A stretch of 64,000 bases of DNA, from the NCBI GenBank assembly GCA_033239125.1, contig BSWB01000002.1:86610560-86674559 (forward strand), written 5' to 3'. Shown here piece by piece: positions 44,271-55,928 of this stretch. Position numbers and translations under genes: made by a program. The notes under the pieces were generated by a model, which saw nothing but the letters and a program-made list of their open reading frames with translations, was not told the DNA's origin and did no database searches. Positions within the stretch are counted from its first letter, which is position 1; each line of letters begins with the position of its first letter. Origin of the DNA: Fagopyrum homotropicum. Lineage: Eukaryota > Streptophyta > Magnoliopsida > Caryophyllales > Polygonaceae.

Positions 44271-45741
44271 AGTTCTCCTATTCGGACAATCTTTCATCAT
44301 GTGTCCTATACCTTGACACTTAAAACACACAACATCTCTAGCCCTAGAAGGAAGAAGAGTTATAAGTACTCCCTTGAGGTGGTTTAGGGGCTGCAGTAGG
44401 CGTCTTAGGGTAGGTTGGGCGTGTGGGAGCTTGCTTGGGGGCTGTTTTGGGGGCTTCACGGTTGTATCCTCCGTGTCGGTTCCCTCCTTGTTGTTTCCAT
44501 ACATTTGAGTTCCCAAATGAGCTCTGTATGCCTTGACTCCTCCCTTTTATCTTCTTCTCGACTTTGATGGTGAGATGTAGTAATTCTGTCATAGTAGAGT
44601 AGGGAAACAAATCCACCTCGTTAGCAAAACTTGAATTAAGGATACGGAGATACCTGGCCATAGTTGCCTTTTCATCCTCACTAACATTGGCCTTCACCAT
44701 AGCCATTTGCATGGCATTGTAGGTCTCCTCTGAACTCATTGAACCTTGCCTCAAGTTTTCCAACTTTTGCCTCAAGTCCCTCCTATAATGTTGGGGAACA
44801 AATCGAGCTCGCATGATTGCCCTCATTTGTGCCCATGTTGCAACTTGTGGATCCATGGTTTGCCTCCTTTCCTTCACAAGCTCATTCCACCATATCAAAG
44901 CATAATCAGTGAACTCAAGGGCTGCGTAATGTACCTTTTTATTCTCGGGAAAGTTGTCGCACGCCCATATCTGCTCAATCTTCGTCTCCCAAGCCATGTA
45001 CACATCCGGATCACACTTGCCTTCAAAGGATGGGATCTTGATCTTCACCTTGCCTAGATCATCTTGCTCATGATCTCACCCTCTCCTTTGGTGTCTATTG
45101 TCTCTCCTCCCTTCATAGTCTTCCTCTTGCCTCCATCTATACTCACGCCTCCCATCTTGATCCCTCTCATCTTCTCGTCTCCTATCTTCACGCCTCCTAT
45201 TTTGTTCCATCCTTCTTTCCTCATTTCTCATCCATTCCTCGTCTTGCCTCCAGGCTTCCTCTTGCCTTATTTCTTGTGCATAATCATAGCCATCATCTTC
45301 GGACTCCTCATTATCTCCATCCTGTGTGGTGCTAAGAGAGAAATTAGCATAATGACTGTTATCATGAATAGGAGATTTGGAGTTAGAATGATGCCCCTGT
45401 GAAGCATTAATGGGAATCTTCTTGGCTTCGTTGAAAGCTTCTTGTTGGCTGTCAAGAGGTACTCGTCGATGGCTTATAGTTAAGGGTTTAGAACCTGCTC
45501 CTTTCTCAAAGTGATGGCCTAGTGCCTTAGTTAGGGGAAATGAGGTGTCTTCTTTAGCCTTATTAGTCTTAAGCTCAGTTATTTGCCCTTGTAAACCCGT
45601 AAGCCTATCTTCCATGGCTTTAAATTCTGCTTGCATCATACCCTTCATCATGCTAACCAAATCTGCCGGACTAGACTCCGGTTGCTTCTCGGTATGATGA
45701 TCACTAGACACCTTGTTAAACACAACAGAACAAACAAACAC
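44271..45741 (-). pseudogene. Element A gag
   Basis: The N-terminal half has SPADLVSMMKGMMQAEFKAM and a helix-forming segment, then a long Arg/Glu-rich charged stretch (RRREDRRREDERDQDGRREY). An in-frame TGA near 45073 interrupts before capsid. Capsid: IKIPSFEGKCDPDVYMAWET, LEFTDYALIWWNELVKERRQ, RFVPQHYRRDLRQKLENLRQ, MARYLRILNSSFANEVDLF. A frameshift near 44344 precedes the CCHC knuckle CFKCQGIGHMMKDCP, whose four ligands are intact. The sequence is cut at 44270 by element B and continues at 36786. Confidence 0.82.
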
Positions 45742-46778
45742 GTTAGATTAGATCAAAACAAAATCCTCTCTAGTGTGTCTCTCAAGTGTTTATCCCTCAC
45801 TCTCAAGTGATGTGATAAGACTTTGCTGATGGCTCACCTTGTAAGAATTAACAACCTTGTGTGGGTAGTGTCTAGTCAAATATAAGCTAACACGAAACAA
45901 CAATTGAATTAATCAAGGTATGTCCTAGGCTGACTCAACAAAAGAAAGAAAAAAAATAATGACTCAAGGAATGGACTAGTTGTATGAATGAGATGTACAA
46001 CCAAAATGACCCGAAATATAGACTCAAGATAAGCTAAAAGAACCTTACTCGTAAGTGCCTCAACTTGCAACCTCAAACACCAAAATCAACAACTAAGGTC
46101 GGTTTAGGGTAGGGTGGCCGAATGAAAAAGGCTTGGAATGTAAGTTTCTTGGAGTCCCCTTGAAATCTTCTTCCTCTTAGTCAACTCTTGCAAGAACAAT
46201 GTTGTTAGGTCAATAACTTAGAGCTAAACACAATGCAAACACAAAGCTGAATTCTTCTTTTCTTTACTTTTTTTTTTTTGGTTCGTCCTTCTTTTTTTTT
46301 TAATATTCTGGACAACAACTTTCCTTTTTTTTTTTTTATCTCAGCAAAATAAAAACGAAAATTAAATAACAAGAGGGTAAATAGGGAAACAACTAAAAAG
46401 ATAAGATATGGTTAGAGATAAGTTATGGTTGAAACATGATTATGGAAAAAAATATGAAAAGATATGGTTATTTTAGGATTAAGGAAAGATATGAAAAGAT
46501 ATGGCTGTTGCAGGATTAGGGTTTGCGAAAAACAGTAGGTTAGGGTAGGTTTTGGCAGCATGAAAGTGGTGGTGGGGCTGGCGTGGTGGTGTTGGTGTTT
46601 GTTGATGACTTCGGTGCTCAATTCACTGATCAAGAACAACAAACAAGTTAGAATTCAATCAACTTAGAATAGAAGAGAGAAAAAACTGAAGAAAAGAAAA
46701 GACTTCAAAAGACAATGATCAAAACAAACTCTTTTTGTGATTTTATGACTCTTTTGATGATGGTTGAGCGTCCCCAAA
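45742..46778 (-). other. Leader of element A
   Basis: About 1 kb with T-rich and A-rich runs (46260-46345). Short ORFs show no family features; nothing else seen. Confidence 0.55.
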
Positions 46779-46790
46779 GCTCTGATACCA
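46779..46790 (-). promoter_or_regulatory. Primer binding site of element A
   Basis: GCTCTGATACCA on the plus strand (TGGTATCAGAGC on the minus), two bases from the LTR. Confidence 0.9.
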
Positions 46791-46792
46791 AT

Positions 46793-47546
46793 TGATACAG
46801 GGATTAGCCCGTTTAACGATCTAGACGAACAACCTGAAAATAATGGAATGAAACTTAGATATGGAGGAATCATAAGCACGAAAATATAAAGATAGATGGT
46901 TAAGAAGAACCGAATAGAACTATGGAAGAACCCTTGAACAATGAATTCAAGAACCAATCCAAAAGACTAATCAACCCTACTTCTACAACTTGACACAATC
47001 AATATGGAGATTGAAAGCACCAAGAGGATGCTTATAAACAACTTGCAACACTAATCCCTATGGAGATTAACTCAGACAAGAAGAGTTAAGCCAAAATCAC
47101 AATCACAAAGCTCTCCAACAGGCTGGAAATCGCCAATCTGCAACAACAGCACAAAAGCTGTGTTTAACGTGTATTTTCTGGATTCCTTTGACCTAGCACG
47201 CCTAATAACATATATATAGTGTTTAATATGTTAATGAACTGAAATAATTAACTAAAGGCCCATTAAGACATAAGTTTGGGCTTTTATTCTGAAAAGACTT
47301 AAAAACACTTAAAACAGCCAAATAAGCTTATTCAGCCAATTTGGAACATTTCAGCCTTATGTAGAACCCTTAGGCGTGCAGCTTGTTCCTTGGTAGACCA
47401 TGATCATCATCAAGGCTCGTTGGCTCATTGAAGGTGAGTTAGGTGGTTCATGGTTCATGGTTAGAAGCAATGCATCCATCTCAGCTTGTAGTTTAGCTTG
47501 AGCCCTTGTTAAGGGACCTTGACTTAGCTTGGATGATCCTTCATCA
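46793..47546 (-). repeat. 5' LTR of element A
   Basis: 754 bp, TGATACAGGGATTAGCCC...CTTCATCA on the plus strand. A TATATATAG-like box lies at 47209-47219 for the minus-strand promoter. The tail segment TRAQAK is encoded near 47500. Confidence 0.88.
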
Positions 47547-47822
47547 GGAGGAGTGCTTATGCAATAAGGTAAGCCACTTGCATTCTTTAGTGAGATATTG
47601 AAAGGAGCATGTTTGAATTATTCGACATATGATAAGAAATTATATGCCTTATTTCGAGTTTTCAAGACATGTCAACATTACATTTGGCCTAATGTTCACA
47701 CCAAAATAAAACATTTGGCCTAATGTATTTATCTTTAGAACTAATCACGAGTCTGTAAAACATTTTAGGAGTCAAGATAAGTTGGATAGGAGGCATGGTA
47801 GATGGATGGAGTTTATAGAAAC
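47547..47822 (+). pseudogene. Element X: gypsy RNase H fragment, forward strand
   Basis: Continues X after element A: GGVLMQ-stop-GKPLAFFSE, LKGACLNYSTYDKKLYALF, and, after decay, HESVKHFRSQDKLDRRHGR then WMEFIET. It is cut at 47822 by the LTR of element G, with GAAAC (47818-47822) as the presumed target duplication. X is therefore interrupted at least twice. Confidence 0.8.
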
Positions 47823-49129
47823 TGTAACACCCCGAATTCGCGGGACTCGGGATGCCACATTGGGCTAGGATCTCACAATGGATCCTGACCCTAGCCTGAC
47901 AATAAGTTCACTAGTCCTTACAACATGGCACTGACAGATATAAAACAAATGCATAAAATTGTATAAACTATACAACCAAAAGGTAACATCATCATAGACG
48001 AGTATAAACAACAACATCCTCACACAGGAGCTAACATCAACATAGCCGAGTATAAACAACAACCACAAAAGACCACATCCATCCTATGTACGAGAGGTCA
48101 TCGGCCTGCCAGTCTGCTAGATCACCCAACATCACGCCTATCATGTAGGGCATCTACAACATGGTAATAAACCATTAGCTAACCATACATATATAGGATA
48201 ATGCATAAGCACAAACACAATCATGGAAGGGTAAACACATCAACATGCTATCACACATTTACCCTTTTATCATCTTTATATAATAGTCATTCACTCAAAT
48301 CGTGTATATATACATATATGAAAGTATGTGACACAAGGACCGATACATCCTCGCCTCTGAGCCTGATAGCAGTTGTACGAGTATCGTCACATAATCCGTG
48401 TACCCTATGGTAGTGGATTGCGCCCTTCTTGTAAAGCCAGTCTGGCGTGACATCAGAGAACCTCCCAGACTCCACGACGGGATGAAAGAGAAAGGTTATC
48501 ACAACCACGCAACGAGGAAATCAATAAAACAAAGGTCGGTATAAACGGCATCTCATGCTATGCTAGCAAACATATAATACACACACCACTCAACTAGAGT
48601 CAACCTCCACTCCTGAGAGAGGGGCATTGCCTAATAATAAGGCATAGAAAGATATCAACCTCTATTCATCAAAGGGATCACACCTAGACCCAAGGGATCC
48701 ATAGGATCATCCTTAACCTAACCTCTAAACCTATTAAACTCAAAAGCCATACAGGGCATATACCGATCATAACCTCATCAAAACACATCCTCACTCATCT
48801 AGCATGATCATATACACTCACACTAGGAAAGAAGGGAACAAAGGCATCATAAAGCAAGTCTAGAAGTAACACACACCTGCAGACCAAGTGGAAACACCAA
48901 CTGGTGCAGGTGGCCACAGGGGCGGCTCACAGGTGGCGCAGGGGTGGCGGTCAGACAGCGTTGGGGGTGGCTGCAAGTGGCGCAGGGGCGGCTGGTTGTG
49001 CAGAGGCACACCTTCAGCTCCTCCTTGCTTCTTCAATCGAGCTCTTCACTCCTTCTTCAGCCAGCATCCATACACACATACATCCTACATATATATACAT
49101 CAACATATGCCAATCATGGTTGAACAAGA
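47823..49129 (-). repeat. Element G: Tekay-like LTR, reverse orientation, left part
   Basis: Starts TGTAACACCCCGAATTCG, the reverse complement of a Tekay-type LTR end (GGGGTGTTACA). On the minus strand it keeps the TAGCTAATGG hairpin block (plus-strand 48140-48190) and the TTGTAAGG...CATTGTGAGATCC block near the end. A GC-rich segment with GCAGGGGCGGC-type repeats lies at 48905-49010. It breaks at 49129 where LTR C begins; its other end is beyond the window. Confidence 0.7.
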
Positions 49130-50944
49130 TGTAAGGGCCTTTGTCCTAGGAGCCTTGTTGAGCCCTTGGATGACCTAGACAGCCGCCCTTGCGGACCCAG
49201 ATGGCCGCACCTGTGGTTGGCCGCCCCTGCGTCTCACAGGGTCCTCCCCTGCGGCTCTATGTGGCTGCAACCTCTTACGTTGACCTTTGACCCATGCTTT
49301 GCGGCTGGCTTCCTTTATAAGCCTCCCATTGCTTCTTTATGAGGGTTTCCTCATCTTCTTCAGCTCCCTTTCCTTCTGTAGGCTCTTCTCTTCCTCTCCT
49401 CTTTCTTGATCTTCTTTTGATCTTGTATTTGAGTTTTTGAGGGAGATTGTTGTGGCTTTGATCATGAGCATGATGTTGAGTGTTGTTGCTGATGTGCTGA
49501 GGTTTTGAGGTGATGTTGGTTTCTCTTCTTGTTGCTTAGGGTTCTATTGTGGTAAGATCCTCATCTCCATGTTCATTCATTCTTCTTTGCTTGCTTCTTT
49601 GTCTCTTCTTTAGCTTAGGATCACAAGTTGAGCTTGTGTGGATCTTTTATGGACATTCTGATGTTCATACATGTGTATATATGTATGTGTTATGCTGCTG
49701 TGTGGTGGAGAAGTGAAGAGAGTCAAGAGAAAGATCGAAGAGAAGTCAGGGCCAATCCTCTACACAGACAGCCGCCCTTGCGCCTAAGTCGGGCCGCCCC
49801 TGCACCTGCTGTGAGCCGCCCTTGCGCCTCACTGGTTCAGCCCCTGCGTTTCTTGTTTCCGCTGGTGCATCCAAGGCATACCTAGTTGCTATGATTCCTT
49901 CTTCCCTTTACTTTGGGCTTGGCTTTAGTTGATGGCTAGGCTAGTATGGTAAGGATGAGCATGATGATTTATATGATGGATATGTGCCTTAGGCACTTAT
50001 GGTTATGTTGAGGATATGCCTTAGGCATTTGTGAGCATGATATGATCTCGAGGTTTAGATTGGGGTCATAGGTTTGTTGTGGTTATGGAGACGAGTCTCC
50101 TAACCGTTGTAGTATATGATGATGTGTGCCTTGCTATTGCAGGCGTTGATTACTTCCCCAAGGGGAAGTTATGATGTGGTACATGTTACGAGTATTGCTG
50201 GTAAGTCCATAGGACTTACTTAGCGTTCAGTTGTGGATTTGTGTGATTGTAATGGTTTTGTATGTTCATATGGTTGTGCATTGATAACCTAAACCAGACT
50301 AGGATGACCATTTATTACTTTAAATGGCCCAAATGTATTATAACGGGTCGTGACCACTTACCTTCGCTCGAGGGTAGGAGGAGGTGCCCTGAAGCTAATC
50401 TCATAGGGGGGACGAGTGACGATCACCCCATGCAAAACCCCTGTGTTACGATGGAAGGGACAAGGTTCCTTAGGCTCCTTATGTTACAAAATAAGTTGAA
50501 TTATTAATGGAATAACTTAATTGAAGATAATAAATGAATGTGTTTGACATTGCATGTGTGATGAGTGGATATATGTTTGTCTTATTACCTTCATTCTTAT
50601 TCATCACTGTAGCTAACGGTGTATACCGTGTTGTAGATGATCTGCAGGTTTGGAAAACAGTAGAGTGAGCCAGATGGGGTGACCAGCCGAAGAATTCTGT
50701 ACATTAGGTTGCTCGTGGGATATGAGACTTTTTTATCTGATGTTGTGGTTTTTGTTGTTGTTGTACTCGGCTTGATGTTGTAAAACCTTTTGATATATCT
50801 TATACAGCTTTATGTCTTTTGGTTTTAATTTACCTTTGCCTTGTTGTAAGATCCAGTGAACTTGTTGTCAAGCTAGGGTAAGGATCCATTGTGAGATCCT
50901 AGCTCACTGTGGCGCCTCAAGTCCCGCGGATTTGGGGTGTTACA
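49130..50944 (+). repeat. Element C: Tekay-like 5' LTR
   Basis: 1815 bp, TGTAAGGGCC...GGGGTGTTACA, followed by a primer site. CAAGA at 49125-49129 is the presumed target duplication. It has a TATA-like TTTATAA (49314-49320), GC-rich CCGCCC(C/T)TGCG repeats (49187-49250 and 49768-49850), a perfect TAAGTCC-ATA-GGACTTA palindrome (50202-50218), the GTCGTGAC block and the ACGGT-ACCGT hairpin. The left border is inferred from the TG start and matching inverted end. Confidence 0.75.
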
Positions 50945-50948
50945 GAGT

Positions 50949-50960
50949 TGGTATCAAAGC
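50949..50960 (+). promoter_or_regulatory. Primer binding site of element C
   Basis: TGGTATCAAAGC, one mismatch from the tRNA-iMet complement used by the other elements. Confidence 0.8.
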
Positions 50961-51123
50961 CTTAGGTTGACAACAATGACACTTGCTATCTGCAATAAAG
51001 GTAGAGTGGATGAATAAACAGAACCCGAAAGGGGTCTGACTAATGAAAATGTTTTTGTTTTAAAGCGAGTACAGATGTTTTGTGATAGTATGTACAAATG
51101 TCGTCACCCTTCTGAGGATCTCG

Positions 51124-51126
<3 letters not shown>

Positions 51127-51187
<61 letters not shown>
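51127..51187 (+). repeat. (AT)n microsatellite
   Basis: About 30 uninterrupted AT dinucleotides in element C's leader, between the primer site and gag. Any YIYIYI reading frame here is an artefact. Confidence 0.98.
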
Positions 51188-51190
<3 letters not shown>

Positions 51191-51291
51191 ACTGTGTGTT
51201 GATGTGTATGCATGTAATATTAAGTATTATATATATATCTATACATATGACCTATATAGAGCCTTATAAGTTAGGTGTGCATACCCAGCAG

Positions 51292-53116
51292 ATGGATCGG
51301 ACTAGAGATACTATTGATGTATGCCGAGGTAGAGGTAGACCACCTCTTCCTATGGATGTGATAGGACTGAGACCAGCTCCCGCTGCTGATCCACCAGTGG
51401 TGGAGGAGGCTCCTGAGGAGGTTGTTGAGAGTGTCGTCCCAAAGACGAGGAGTAGTGGATCCAAGAAACAATAGTCACATCGAGTACAGTCAGATGATTC
51501 AGATCGTGTCTCCATGGGAGGAGCAGAGTTTCGTGATTATATCATACGGGTAGAGGAGGCTGCTAGAGCAGGCAAACGAGCCCCAGATCTACCAGTGCAT
51601 GAGGGATCATCTGAGAGATCCCATGGAGCCACTCAGGTGCCAGCTATGTCAGCACATGCTGATGAGACTATTACAGCTCCAGAGGAGTACAAAGGACCTC
51701 GATCAGATACGTAGTTGAAGGCGTTCCATCAGTAGGGAGTACCACCCTTCTCGGGGAAAAATTGGCTTAGAGACAAAGGTCTTGACAGGACATGTAGACT
51801 CAGCCTTAGAGTCTATCAGATATCCTGAGGATAGACGGATATAACTAGTACAATCTCTATTCCGTGATCTTGCTCACTAGTGGTGGAGGACTGTACGAGC
51901 ACGAGTTACGAGCTATGAGCAGATGAGGACTTTGATTAGGGAGTAGTTCTGCCTTGACTCATTGAGGAGGGAGAAGCTGCAGAACTTCGTGGAGGCAGCT
52001 TTGAGGACGTACCTATTGTAGATGCCATTAGCCACTTCCAGACCGAGTTAGCTTTGTTGGGTCCAACTACCCCTTTTGAGGACCATCATATGTACTTGTT
52101 CTCCCGTCGATTGAGGGAGAGCACACGTTCGTACATGGCTGGATTCCATTGTGAGTCCTTAGCAGACTACCAAGATCGAGCCTTTGCTTATGAGCGAGAG
52201 AGAGCCAGTCAAAGGAGGACTTCTTAGACGGGACGGTCTGAGAAGAGACATCGCAGAGGACAAATTGGTGCAGGAGCATCTGAATATGGGCAAGGCAAGT
52301 CTCAAGGCCGCTCGAGTGGTCCAGTGTCTGCACAGACGACTGAGAGAGGCCGGCAGTGTTACAACTGCAAGGCCTATGGACATTTGAGGGCTGAGTGCCC
52401 GAGAGCACCAATGACTTGCTTCTCGTGTAGGAAGCAAAGACATAAAGCTACGTTTTTGTCATCAGGGCAAGACGTCATCACAGTAGGGTTCTTCCCCTGC
52501 GGGTGCAGTAGGAGGTGGGCAGAGACCGCCTCAGCACCACACACAAGGACAACAGAGAGTCCCAATCACACCTGCTACTCAAGTTCAGCTCTAGAACCGA
52601 GTAGAGGCAGAGGTAGAGATGTTAGTACCAGTGATGCCTGAGGAGCTCGAGGCCGAGTTTTTAAACTGAGGAGTGCTAAGGAGCCGCCAACACTAGTTGC
52701 TACAGGTACCATTGGGTTACATGGTTTACTTGTTAGAGTTTTATTTGATACGGGTGCTATGCATTCCTTTATTTCTAACGTATGTGTTGAGCGTCTGAGT
52801 TTATCTACCAATGAGGGGACACCCTTTACTATAAGGTTAGCTGATGGTAGCAGGGTCAGAGGTATCTGTGAGATACTTAGTTGTCCCCTTCGCTTAGGGA
52901 CTCGTGTGTTGCTTGTTGACTTCTTAGTCATGCCCTTGATGCATGAAGAAGTCATATTAGGTATGGATTGGATGCGTAGACACCATGCAGTCTTAGATGT
53001 ATACGAGCAGCGACGTTGTTATCAGTAGAGGCAGAGGCTGTTATCAGTGTTACAGTCTCTACCGGCATAAGTCCGATAGAGGTCTTCAAAGGTTGGGACC
53101 TTGGGAAGACGAGATC
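51292..53116 (+). pseudogene. Element C gag and protease, truncated
   Basis: Starts MDRTRDTIDVCRGRGRPPLP, parallel to the start of the Tekay-like gag at 10739. Capsid parts (FSRRLRESTRSYMAGFHCES) are followed by two knuckles: CYNCKAYGHLRAECP intact, and CFSCRKQRHKATF in which the last Cys is lost by a shift. The protease has LFDTGAMHSFISN and MHEEVILGMDWMRRHHAVLD, intact where the element at 10739 has a stop. Many stops and shifts lie between 51472 and 52640. The frame is cut at 53116 after FKGWDLGKTRS by the LTR of element F. Confidence 0.8.
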
Positions 53117-53803
53117 TGATGAGGGACCATCCGACCTAGCATCTCCGGAGTATGAGGGAGCTATCACACGTTCCCGAGCTAAGAAGATTGAGCATGAGAC
53201 CGAGGGCTTGCTGATTTTATTGGCTACAAATGTTCATAACGAGGCTTGGCTCCTAAGTAAGCAAGAGAGCAACGACGCCAAAGCACTGGACTCGGGCAGT
53301 CCAACACATGACGCCGCTGTTCCTCCCCACGTTTCAAGTACCGTTCCATGTCTCTCATTGAGGAATGAGGCTTTTTAAGGCCTGCTTAGTGATTGTGTGT
53401 TTTAAGTAGCCCATTGGGCTTAATTTCCAGATTTTATTGTGTCTTTTGTTTAAAGAGCTGAAAATATTTAAAGGCTCTATCTTTTACTTTTTAGGCAGAT
53501 TATTTTTGGTGAAAAACACTTGTTTTCAACTTTCATCTTCAATCAAAGGCGAGTTTTGATTGAAGAGTTATTGTGATCAGATTTGGCTTAGTTGTTTCCC
53601 GTGTGTCAATTGCTTTCGGGTTCTTGGTGTTCGTGAGATTCCATAAGCATCCTCCTCGTGTTGTCGAAGTTCTAAGTCGACTGTGTGAGGTTGTAAGGGG
53701 CTGAGTTCGTTGCATCGTTCTTGGTGGTTCTTGATCCCGAGATCAAGGATTTCCACGTCGTTTGTGTCGGGTTCATCCACATCATACTTTCCTTTAATTT
53801 CCG
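53117..53803 (+). repeat. Element F: CRM-like LTR, left part
   Basis: Starts TGATGAGGGACCATCCGACC with the coding tail GAITRSRAKKIEHE, so it is an LTR of the overlap type; AGATC (53112-53116) is the presumed target duplication. A TATTTAAAGG box lies near 53467. It is cut at 53803 by LTR D. No matching end in the window. Confidence 0.7.
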
Positions 53804-54752
53804 TGATGAGGGACCATCACCAACAACCCCTACTAGTCCTACAATGCAAGGGCCAATCACTAGATCAAGGGCAAGAGCAATTCAAGAGGAGGTGTCCAAC
53901 TTGTTGGTGTCCTTAGCTCCTAAGGAGACCATTAACGATCCATTGCTGATTGAGGCTTCCTTAGTCACCTTAATGACGATTCCCGATGACTTGGACGTGG
54001 AAGGGAGACCATGCACACGTGATTTGGAGCCATGCAAGAGCAAAGAAGAGACACTTGTTCCGGAATTGCAAGAAATGGAAGATTGAGGCTTTTGGAGCTT
54101 CTTTTGTATTTTATATCATCTTTTGGTATAAAATGAAAGACTTTTTATAACCTTTAGGATCAAAACATTTTAAGGGTTATTTTTATTTGTTTTAGTTGTT
54201 TTATTTGTTTTATTGTCTTTTTGACAAATGTTTTTCCTTTTTTTAGATAGGAGGCTTTTTTAGATAGGAGACAAATGTTTTTTCCTTTTTTTAGATAGAT
54301 TTTAGCAAAACTTGATAAACCGTCTCTTTGAGAGCTTTTGTTCCTATTCAGAAAATTCAATCAATAAAGTGAGCCATTGATTGAATTGTTGTGAATCCCT
54401 GCTAGATTGTTTTTGTGTGTGTTAATCTCTTTAGAGATTGGTGCTACTAGTCAATATTAGTCCCTCCTTGTGCTTGTCTCCATTGAAGGCTTGTTGTGTA
54501 AGGTTATAGAAGAAAGGGTTGAAGGCATCATCTTGCTTGGGTTTTGATCAATCTAATCAAGGTTCTTGTAAGGGAGTCGTTTGGTTCTTTTGGATCTACT
54601 TCTACCAAACATTCCACGTTCCATTTCATTCTCTTTCTTCCCTTTTGTCCAACGTCATTTCTGGTTCTAAACAATCTGATTCTGCGTGCCATTTGTTGGT
54701 CTTCAAGGATTCCCAATCTAGATCTAGTCATTTGCGGCTCCAACCCGCATCA
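53804..54752 (+). repeat. Element D: CRM-like 5' LTR
   Basis: 949 bp, TGATGAGGGACC...CCCGCATCA. The tail reads GPITRSRARAIQEEVSNLLV to a stop at 54086, after the acidic LQEMED. TTCCG (53799-53803) precedes it. The primer site follows 3 bases later. Confidence 0.85.
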
Positions 54753-54755
54753 AAG

Positions 54756-54767
54756 TGGTATCAGAGC
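54756..54767 (+). promoter_or_regulatory. Primer binding site of element D
   Basis: TGGTATCAGAGC, initiator tRNA-Met type. Confidence 0.9.
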
Positions 54768-55928
54768 TAGTTGATTGCGAGTCCGGAATCAACCATTACC
54801 ATTGACGGTTTGAGTATCTTCTTTGAGTCTTTTCTTTGTTTGAGTCATTTGCTTCATCTTAAGAGTCTATTTGAGTCTAATTTTCTTTGTTTCTTGTGTT
54901 TATTGGAGAAGAGAGAAAGCCAAGCCAAAACAGCCATTTTCCAGCCATTCTACATCACCTTCATCAGCCATTGTTCATCCAAAACGTCCAGTTGCATCCT
55001 CTTGGCAAATAACCCTTCAAAAAAAAAGAAGGGGGACCACTCTCCAAAACAAATCAGTCGTTGCAAGTAGGAGAGAAATGCCACAAAAACTCCGTATTTG
55101 TAGCAACAACAAGAGACTACTTCTAGTTAGTTATCTCTTATTTCTTTTCAATTTTTAATTTCATTCCTCTCTCCTATTTTCTTCCACAAAACGTCAACCA
55201 AGGAACACAAAAGAAAAACAAAGAAAAAGAAATATTTTCTCATATATTTTCATCATCCTACATATCATACATTTCATATCATATTATATACTAACCTAAG
55301 TTGTGTAGAAGCTAGAAAAACAAGTGTTTTTGCAATCTGATTGTGAAAGGACCATTGAGACTACAAACAAGAGTTACCTACCTTATTTCTTATCCATCAC
55401 CATTACCCAAAAGCCAACTTTAAACACCACAGCCGGCCATATCTCTCTCCATTGCATAAGGACAAGGTAAGTGAAGCTCTCTTCTTAGTCTCTTGTGTGT
55501 CTATCTTCCTTGTTTTACTCTAATTCTATCATATCTTGAGTTTACCATCTTTTCGAGTCCATATCAGCCTTTAACATCTATCTTTGAGTCTTGTGTCTTT
55601 TTTGAGTATTTTGTGTGATTTAGCTAGTTAACAATGCTTGCAAGCCATACTAGTTGAGTCTTGAGTCTTATTTCAGCTTCTTAGTGTCTATCTTGACGTT
55701 TTCTGTTGTGAACCTTCAAGCAGCCGTGTATCACCCTTTTTCAAGTCAAGGAGTGTGCTAGTTGAGCTAAGACATTGATCTTAGAAGGAGTTTTAATCCA
55801 TCCAAGTCAATTGCATCAAATAGCTTGTGATCAACACATATTGAGTGTGAGAGTGAGAGTAAATACTTGTGAGAATTTCTGTTTTATCTAATTCAACTAG
55901 TTTGCTTGTTTTGTGTATTTTTTTGATC
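54768..55928 (+). other. Leader of element D
   Basis: 1.16 kb between the primer site and the gag ATG at 55929. Short ORFs only; nothing recognisable. Confidence 0.55.

Larger units (their letters stand above)
32398..47546 (-). mobile_element. Element A: CRM-like gypsy, complete with both LTRs, target duplication GGAGG
   Basis: LTRs at 32398-33150 and 46793-47546, with the primer site beside the right LTR, so it reads right to left. GGAGG flanks it (32393-32397 and 47547-47551), and removing it rejoins X in frame (GLGGVLMQ). Gag and protease carry one stop and several shifts, and element B (36787-44265) is inserted in gag. RT through integrase is one open frame of 1088 codons that runs into the 3' LTR. 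The lineage assignment rests on the D-G-G-S-C-C-N protease, the RT/integrase type, and the tail crossing the polypurine tract, as known for CRM centromeric retrotransposons. Confidence 0.9.

Noticed and set aside
44344..45741. RRREDRRREDERD stretch as a nuclear host protein (SR-like)
   Set aside because: It is in frame with the capsid of element A and lies between that element's leader and capsid.
48888..49250. GC-rich segment as a CpG island promoter of a host gene
   Set aside because: The GCAGGGGCGGC-type repeats belong to two opposed LTRs, and no gene follows.
51075..51269. ORFs with YIYIYIY
   Set aside because: Translation of the AT microsatellite.
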